NCBI GenBank assembly: GCA_900544645.1 | Contig: UQWG01000024.1 | Location: forward strand, 1 to 26,682 | DNA length: 26,682 nucleotides | DNA from: an uncultured Collinsella sp. | GTDB taxonomy: Bacteria > Actinomycetota > Coriobacteriia > Coriobacteriales > Coriobacteriaceae | Direction: 5' to 3' | Part shown: positions 22,591 through 26,682 of the stretch, piece after piece | Layout of the letters: each line of letters opens with the position of its first letter | How positions within the stretch are numbered: position 1 is the first letter of the stretch | Position numbers and translations under genes: made by a program | The notes under the pieces: model-generated | What the model was told of the DNA's origin: nothing | The model's database searches: none | Seen by the model: the letters and a program-made list of their open reading frames with translations, nothing else

Positions 22591-23955
22591 CTAGTTCTTC
22601 AGCGAGTTCAGCGGCGCCGGGAAGCGTCCACCACGGTGGGCAAGCACGGTGCCGGCGTTGGGGTTCACCGGCATGATGGGCGCACGGCCAAACAGGCCGC
22701 CGTACTCGACGCAGTCGCCCACGCCCTTGCCGATGGCGGGAATCACGCGGACGGCCGTGGTCTTGTTGTTGATGACGCCGATGGCCATCTCGTCGGCGAT
22801 GATGCCGGCGATGGTCTCGACTGGAGTGTCGCCGGGGATGGCAATCATGTCCAGGCCAACGGAGCACACGCAGGTCATGGCCTCGAGCTTCTCGAGCGAA
22901 AGCGCACCGGCCTCGACGGCGGCGATCATGCCGGCATCCTCGGACACGGGGATAAAGGCGCCGGAGAGACCGCCCACGCTGGAGCTGGCCATGACGCCGC
23001 CCTTCTTGACGGCATCGTTGAGCATGGCGAGCGCGCAGGTCGTGCCGGGGCCACCGCAGGTGCCCACGCCGATGATCTCGAGGATGCGGGCAACGGAGTC
23101 GCCGATGGCAGGCGTGGGAGCCAGCGACAGGTCGACAATGCCTTTCTCGACACCCAGACGGCGGGCTGCCTCACGGCTCATGAGCTCGCCGGCGCGGGTG
23201 ATCTTAAAGGCGGTCTGCTTGATTTTCTCGGCAACCTCCATCATCGAGGCGGAGTCGGGGAGCGTCTCCAAGGCAGCAGCCATAACGCCGGGGCCCGAGA
23301 CGCCAACGTTGATGACGGCGTCGGCCTCGCCACCGCCGTGGACGGCGCCCGCCATAAACGGGGAGTCCTCGACCATGTTGGCAAAGCAGACAAACTTGGA
23401 GGCGCCAACGGAATCCTGGTCGGCCGTGAGTTTGGCGGCATCGATGATGGTCTGGGCGGCCATGAGCACGGCATCCATGTTGATACCGGCGCGCAGGCTG
23501 GCGACGTTTACGCTGGAGCAGACGCGGCTCGTGGTGGCGAGCGCCTGGGGGATGGACTGGATGACGCGGCGGTCGGCGTCACCGATGCCCTTCTGGACGA
23601 GTGCGGAGAAGCCGCCCAGGTAATCGATACCGAGCGTCTCGGCCGCGCGGTCGAGGGCATGCGCGATGGGGGTGAGGTCCTCATCCTTGCAGCACGCGGC
23701 GATCTGGGCCACCGGGGTGACGGAAACGCGCTTGTTGACGATGGGGATACCGTACTCGCGCTCGAGGTTCTCGGCGGTCTCGACCAGATGCTCAGCCGTG
23801 TGCGTCACGTGGTCGTAGATCTTCGTGCACATGCGGTCGAGGTTCTCGTCACCGCAACCCATGAGCGAAACACCCATGGTGATGGTCCTGATGTCGAGGT
23901 TCTGCTCCTCGACCATGCCGCGGGTTTCCGCGATTTCTGCGGGCGTGATCGCCAT
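22591..23955 (-). CDS. PFL/DUF711 (UPF0210) family protein
   Basis: A 454-residue member of the UPF0210 family, structurally related to the glycyl-radical PFL fold but of unknown reaction. It has the family hallmarks EEQNLDIRTITMGVSLMGC, GIPIVNKRVSVTPVA, CSSVNVASLRAGINMDAV and VSGPGVMAAALE. The ATG at 23955 is preferred over 24012 because AGGAG lies 7 nt before it and the family aligns from MAITPAEIAETRGM. In many bacteria the gene follows a small ACT-domain (UPF0237) gene; none is present here. Candidate promoter elements (TAGAAT, 24001-23996 on the minus strand) lie just upstream. Confidence 0.93.
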   Translation of the reverse strand: MAITPAEIAETRGMVEEQNLDIRTITMGVSLMGCGDENLDRMCTKIYDHVTHTAEHLVETAENLEREYGIPIVNKRVSVTPVAQIAACCKDEDLTPIAHALDRAAETLGIDYLGGFSALVQKGIGDADRRVIQSIPQALATTSRVCSSVNVASLRAGINMDAVLMAAQTIIDAAKLTADQDSVGASKFVCFANMVEDSPFMAGAVHGGGEADAVINVGVSGPGVMAAALETLPDSASMMEVAEKIKQTAFKITRAGELMSREAARRLGVEKGIVDLSLAPTPAIGDSVARILEIIGVGTCGGPGTTCALAMLNDAVKKGGVMASSSVGGLSGAFIPVSEDAGMIAAVEAGALSLEKLEAMTCVCSVGLDMIAIPGDTPVETIAGIIADEMAIGVINNKTTAVRVIPAIGKGVGDCVEYGGLFGRAPIMPVNPNAGTVLAHRGGRFPAPLNSLKN

Positions 23956-24000
23956 CCTTGCGCTCCTATCTGCCAAAACGAGCATAGTCTTATCTATTCT

Positions 24001-24038
24001 AACGTGCCGCACGTGCCAAGTGGCGCGTGCGGCACGTT
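24001..24038. terminator. 18-bp hairpin between metH and the DUF711 gene
   Basis: Arms 24001-24018 and 24021-24038 pair over 18 bp with one wobble and a 2-nt loop. It lies 26 nt after the metH stop and probably ends that transcript, although the minus-strand T-run is short. Confidence 0.65.
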
Positions 24039-24063
24039 TTGGTGCTCGGTTGTTTCCGTTGTG

Positions 24064-26622
24064 TTACTGCCCAAAGACCTCTTCGGCGATACGAGCGCTC
24101 TCGGCGGCGTCCTTGGCGTAGTAGTCAGCGCCGATCTGCTTGGCGTATTCGGGGGTGAGCACGGCGCCGCCTACGATGATCTTGACGCCCGGCACCTCGG
24201 CATGAAGCAACTTGATGGTCTCCTCCATGGCGACGACCGTGGTAGTCATAAGCGCCGAGAGGCCGACGAGTTTGATGTCGCGCTCCTTGACGGTCTTGAG
24301 TACCTCCTGCGGATCGACGTCGCGGCCCAGGTCAAAGACGGTGTAGCCGTAGTTGTCGAGCAGCATTTTGACGATGTTCTTGCCAATATCGTGGATGTCG
24401 CCCTTGACGGTGGCCACGCAGATCTTGCCCTTGTCGGCAATCTCGCCGGCGGGCATCAGGCGCTTGATGGTGTCGAAGCCCACGCGTGCGGCCTCGGCCG
24501 AGGCCATGAGCTGCGGCAGGAAGAACTTGCCCTGGTCAAAGAGGACGCCAACCTCGTCGAGGGCGGGGATAAAGTGATTGTTGATGAGGTCCATGGCGTC
24601 GTGGTCTGCCAGTAGACGCTCGGTCTCGGCAGCGATCTCGCCTTTGCGACCCGAGACGACCATGCGACGAATCGGGTCGTCGTTGCCGTCGGCGCCGGCG
24701 GTGCCCGCGGCAGGCGCGGCATCACTCGATGCGGCCTGAGCTGCTGCCGGGTTTGCGGCGATCTTGTACGGATCGGTCCAGTCGGCGTAGCGCTCGATGT
24801 ATCCGGTCGAGCCCTCGTCCTCAACGCTCAGGACGCGATAGCTGTAGACGGTATCCATAAAGCGCTTGGAGCCCGGGTTCATGATGGGGGCGTCCAGACC
24901 CGCGCCAAAAGCGGCGGCCAAAAAGACCGAGCCCAGCAGCGGGCGGGCAGGCAGGCCAAAGCTGATGTTCGACACGCCGAGCGCGCACTTGACGCCCAGA
25001 CGCTCCTTGCACAGGGACATGGCGCGCAGGATCTGCTCGGCCTGGCGTTGATTGGTCGAGGCGGTCATGACCAGGCAGTCGATGAGGATGCGGTCCGGGC
25101 CGATGCCGTAACGGGCAGCCTCGGCCACGATGTGCTCGGCGATGGCGAAGCGAGCCTCGGCGGTATCGGGGATGCCGCCTTCGTCGAGCGTAAGGCCGAC
25201 AACGTTGGTGCCGTAGTGGGCGACCAGCGGAAAGATCTCATCCATGATCTGCTGCTTGCCATTGACCGAGTTGATGATGGGCTTGCCGGCGTAGCGGCGC
25301 ACGGCGGCCTCGACGGCTGCGGGGTCGGTGGAGTCGATCTGCAGCGGCAGCAACGTGGAGCCCTGGAGCTGCTCGGTGGCCTGTTGGATGATCTTGACCT
25401 CGTCGATCTCGGGCAGGCCCACGTTAACGTCCAGGATGTCGGCGCCCTGTTCCTGCTGGCTGATACCCTGGCTCACGACGTAGTCCAGGTCGCCGTCGCG
25501 CAGGGCCTGCTGCAGGCGCTTTTTGCCGGTGGGGTTGATGCGCTCGCCGATGACGGCGATCTTGTGGCCGTCGCAGGGAAGGTCCACGACCGTTTGGGCG
25601 CTCGTGACCGACATGCTGGGCTTGCGGCGGCGCGGGCTGGGCGTGTGGTTATCGATAAGCGTGCGTAGCGCTGCCATGTGCGCCGGCGTGGTGCCGCAGC
25701 AGCCGCCCACGACGCTCACGCCGTCGGCGATCATGCCGGCGACGGCCTCGGCGTATTCGGGGGCCTGGATATCAAAGACGGTGTTGCCGTCGTCGTCCAC
25801 ATGGGGGAGTCCTGCGTTGGCCTGCACCATGATGGGTTTGTCGGTGACGGTGAGCATGCGTGCGGCAAGACCGCGGAGCTCGGCCGGTCCCTGGCTGCAG
25901 TTGATGCCTAAAACGTCGGCGCCGATGGCGTCGAGCGTGATGGCGGCCACCTCGGGACTCGTGCCCAGGAAGGTGCGACCGTCTTCCTCGAAGGTCATGG
26001 TGGCAAAGACGGGCAGGTCGGAGTTCTCGCGGCAGGCGAGGACCGCCGCCTTGATCTCGGCCAGGTCGGTCATAGTCTCGATAATAAAGAGGTCCACACC
26101 CGCGGCGACGCCTGCGCGCACTTCCTCGGCAAAGAGGTCGTAGGCCTCGTCAAAGCTGAGGGTACCCAAGGGGCGAAGCAACGCGCCGATGGGGCCGATA
26201 TCGCCGGCGACGTAGTGGGCACCGGCCGCGCGGGCACAGGCGACAGCGGCGGCAAAGACATCTGCCACGGTGGCGGCACCGTCGAGCTTGTGGGCGTTGG
26301 CGCCAAAGGTGTTGGCGGTGATCACGTCGCAGCCAGCCTCGACGTACTGGCGCTGAATGCCGGTAATGACCTGGGGCTCCTCAAAGTTGAGCAGCTCGGG
26401 CAAGGCGCCAGCCTTCATGCCGGCCGCCTGCAACATGGTACCCATGCCGCCGTCGAACAGCAGGTGCCCCGTGCCCTCGATGGCCGCACGCAGGTGATCG
26501 TCCTTAATGCGCAGATCGCCGATCGTGCGCGTCTTGTACGTGGCACCGTTGCGACGTGCGGCATCAACGGGTGCCGCCAATGCAGTGCCGTCAGAATCAT
26601 GAGTGATAAGCGGAGTAAACAT
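24064..26622 (-). CDS. metH: Cobalamin-dependent methionine synthase lacking the reactivation domain
   Basis: An 852-residue methionine synthase that moves a methyl group from methyl-tetrahydrofolate through cobalamin to homocysteine. Domains in order: a short N-terminal extension (1-50); the homocysteine-binding domain with zinc ligands Cys242 (GINCSQGP), Cys308 and Cys309 (VGGCCGTTPAH); the pterin-binding domain from about 355 (VIGERINPTGKK); an Ala-rich linker (about 625-655); the B12 cap domain; and the B12 Rossmann domain with DIHDIGKN, whose His744 is the lower axial ligand. The C-terminal AdoMet reactivation domain of E. coli MetH is absent; the protein ends after the B12 domain. Reactivation may rely on a separate protein. 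The ATG has AGGAG 6 nt upstream. The upstream region is cut by the window edge, so a cobalamin riboswitch cannot be judged. Confidence 0.93.
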   Translation of the reverse strand: MFTPLITHDSDGTALAAPVDAARRNGATYKTRTIGDLRIKDDHLRAAIEGTGHLLFDGGMGTMLQAAGMKAGALPELLNFEEPQVITGIQRQYVEAGCDVITANTFGANAHKLDGAATVADVFAAAVACARAAGAHYVAGDIGPIGALLRPLGTLSFDEAYDLFAEEVRAGVAAGVDLFIIETMTDLAEIKAAVLACRENSDLPVFATMTFEEDGRTFLGTSPEVAAITLDAIGADVLGINCSQGPAELRGLAARMLTVTDKPIMVQANAGLPHVDDDGNTVFDIQAPEYAEAVAGMIADGVSVVGGCCGTTPAHMAALRTLIDNHTPSPRRRKPSMSVTSAQTVVDLPCDGHKIAVIGERINPTGKKRLQQALRDGDLDYVVSQGISQQEQGADILDVNVGLPEIDEVKIIQQATEQLQGSTLLPLQIDSTDPAAVEAAVRRYAGKPIINSVNGKQQIMDEIFPLVAHYGTNVVGLTLDEGGIPDTAEARFAIAEHIVAEAARYGIGPDRILIDCLVMTASTNQRQAEQILRAMSLCKERLGVKCALGVSNISFGLPARPLLGSVFLAAAFGAGLDAPIMNPGSKRFMDTVYSYRVLSVEDEGSTGYIERYADWTDPYKIAANPAAAQAASSDAAPAAGTAGADGNDDPIRRMVVSGRKGEIAAETERLLADHDAMDLINNHFIPALDEVGVLFDQGKFFLPQLMASAEAARVGFDTIKRLMPAGEIADKGKICVATVKGDIHDIGKNIVKMLLDNYGYTVFDLGRDVDPQEVLKTVKERDIKLVGLSALMTTTVVAMEETIKLLHAEVPGVKIIVGGAVLTPEYAKQIGADYYAKDAAESARIAEEVFGQ

Positions 26623-26682
26623 TGAGGGCTCCTAATGGCTGGAATAGCAGGTGGTGTGGGCGGCGCGGAAGCGGCAGTGCTC

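Noticed and set aside
22636..24615. 659-residue plus-strand frame across the DUF711 and metH genes
   Set aside because: It spans two real genes, their terminator and promoter on the other strand, so it is a GC-rich shadow.

Overview
The window looks like chromosomal DNA from a high-GC anaerobic gut actinobacterium of the class Coriobacteriia, most likely Collinsella or a close relative. This is an inference from GC-rich codon usage, actinobacterial GatB and tmRNA features, the PTS EIIA/NagB/GlmM and DUF711 gene set, and a large ATPase regulator with a C-terminal SARP-like DNA-binding domain. No 16S rRNA or tRNA gene is present to settle it.

Layout. 1-2015: AT-richer accessory segment with two hairpins and an overlapping gene pair resembling type IV (AbiE-like) toxin-antitoxin systems. 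2127-3065: class C sortase. 3066-3350: non-coding block with two inverted repeats and 21-nt repeats. 3369-6870: gatC-gatA-gatB, coupled by 1-nt overlaps; GatB has an extra segment of about 60 residues. 6871-7290: non-coding, with a 130-nt palindromic element and two tandem terminators. 7291-9746: promoter, small membrane protein and P1B-type ATPase, arranged like mycobacterial PacL-Ctp metal efflux pairs. 9817-10751: VapBC-type pair with an operator over its promoter. 10810-11244 (minus): uncharacterised protein. 11484-11847: tmRNA, followed by debris carrying inverted copies of the tmRNA 3' end and by 62-nt tandem repeats. 12466-13344: patatin-like phospholipase. 13444-14379: rplM-rpsI with promoter and terminator. 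14503-17409: glmM, EIIA-Glc and nagB, the last behind a long structured leader. 17858-20857: 999-residue ATPase/SARP-like regulator. The rest is on the minus strand: yhbY, a SAM methyltransferase, a second copy of the 130-nt element, a DUF711/PFL gene, and a metH lacking the reactivation domain.

The most unexpected signals are in non-coding DNA. (1) Two copies (6877-7006 and 22440-22573) of one element share a core but have unrelated, self-complementary arms, and each lies just downstream of a gene in the same relative orientation. (2) The ~235-nt nagB leader folds well and has mutually exclusive hairpins near the ribosome binding site. (3) The 62-nt tandem repeats keep their stem while its sequence changes.

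Functional links: GlmM and NagB act on either side of the amino-sugar phosphate pool, and EIIA-Glc connects this region to PTS carbon sensing. GatCAB supplies Gln-tRNA and/or Asn-tRNA by transamidation. tmRNA, L13, S9 and YhbY form a translation-related set. All regulatory proposals are read by eye; no folding or database search was run.
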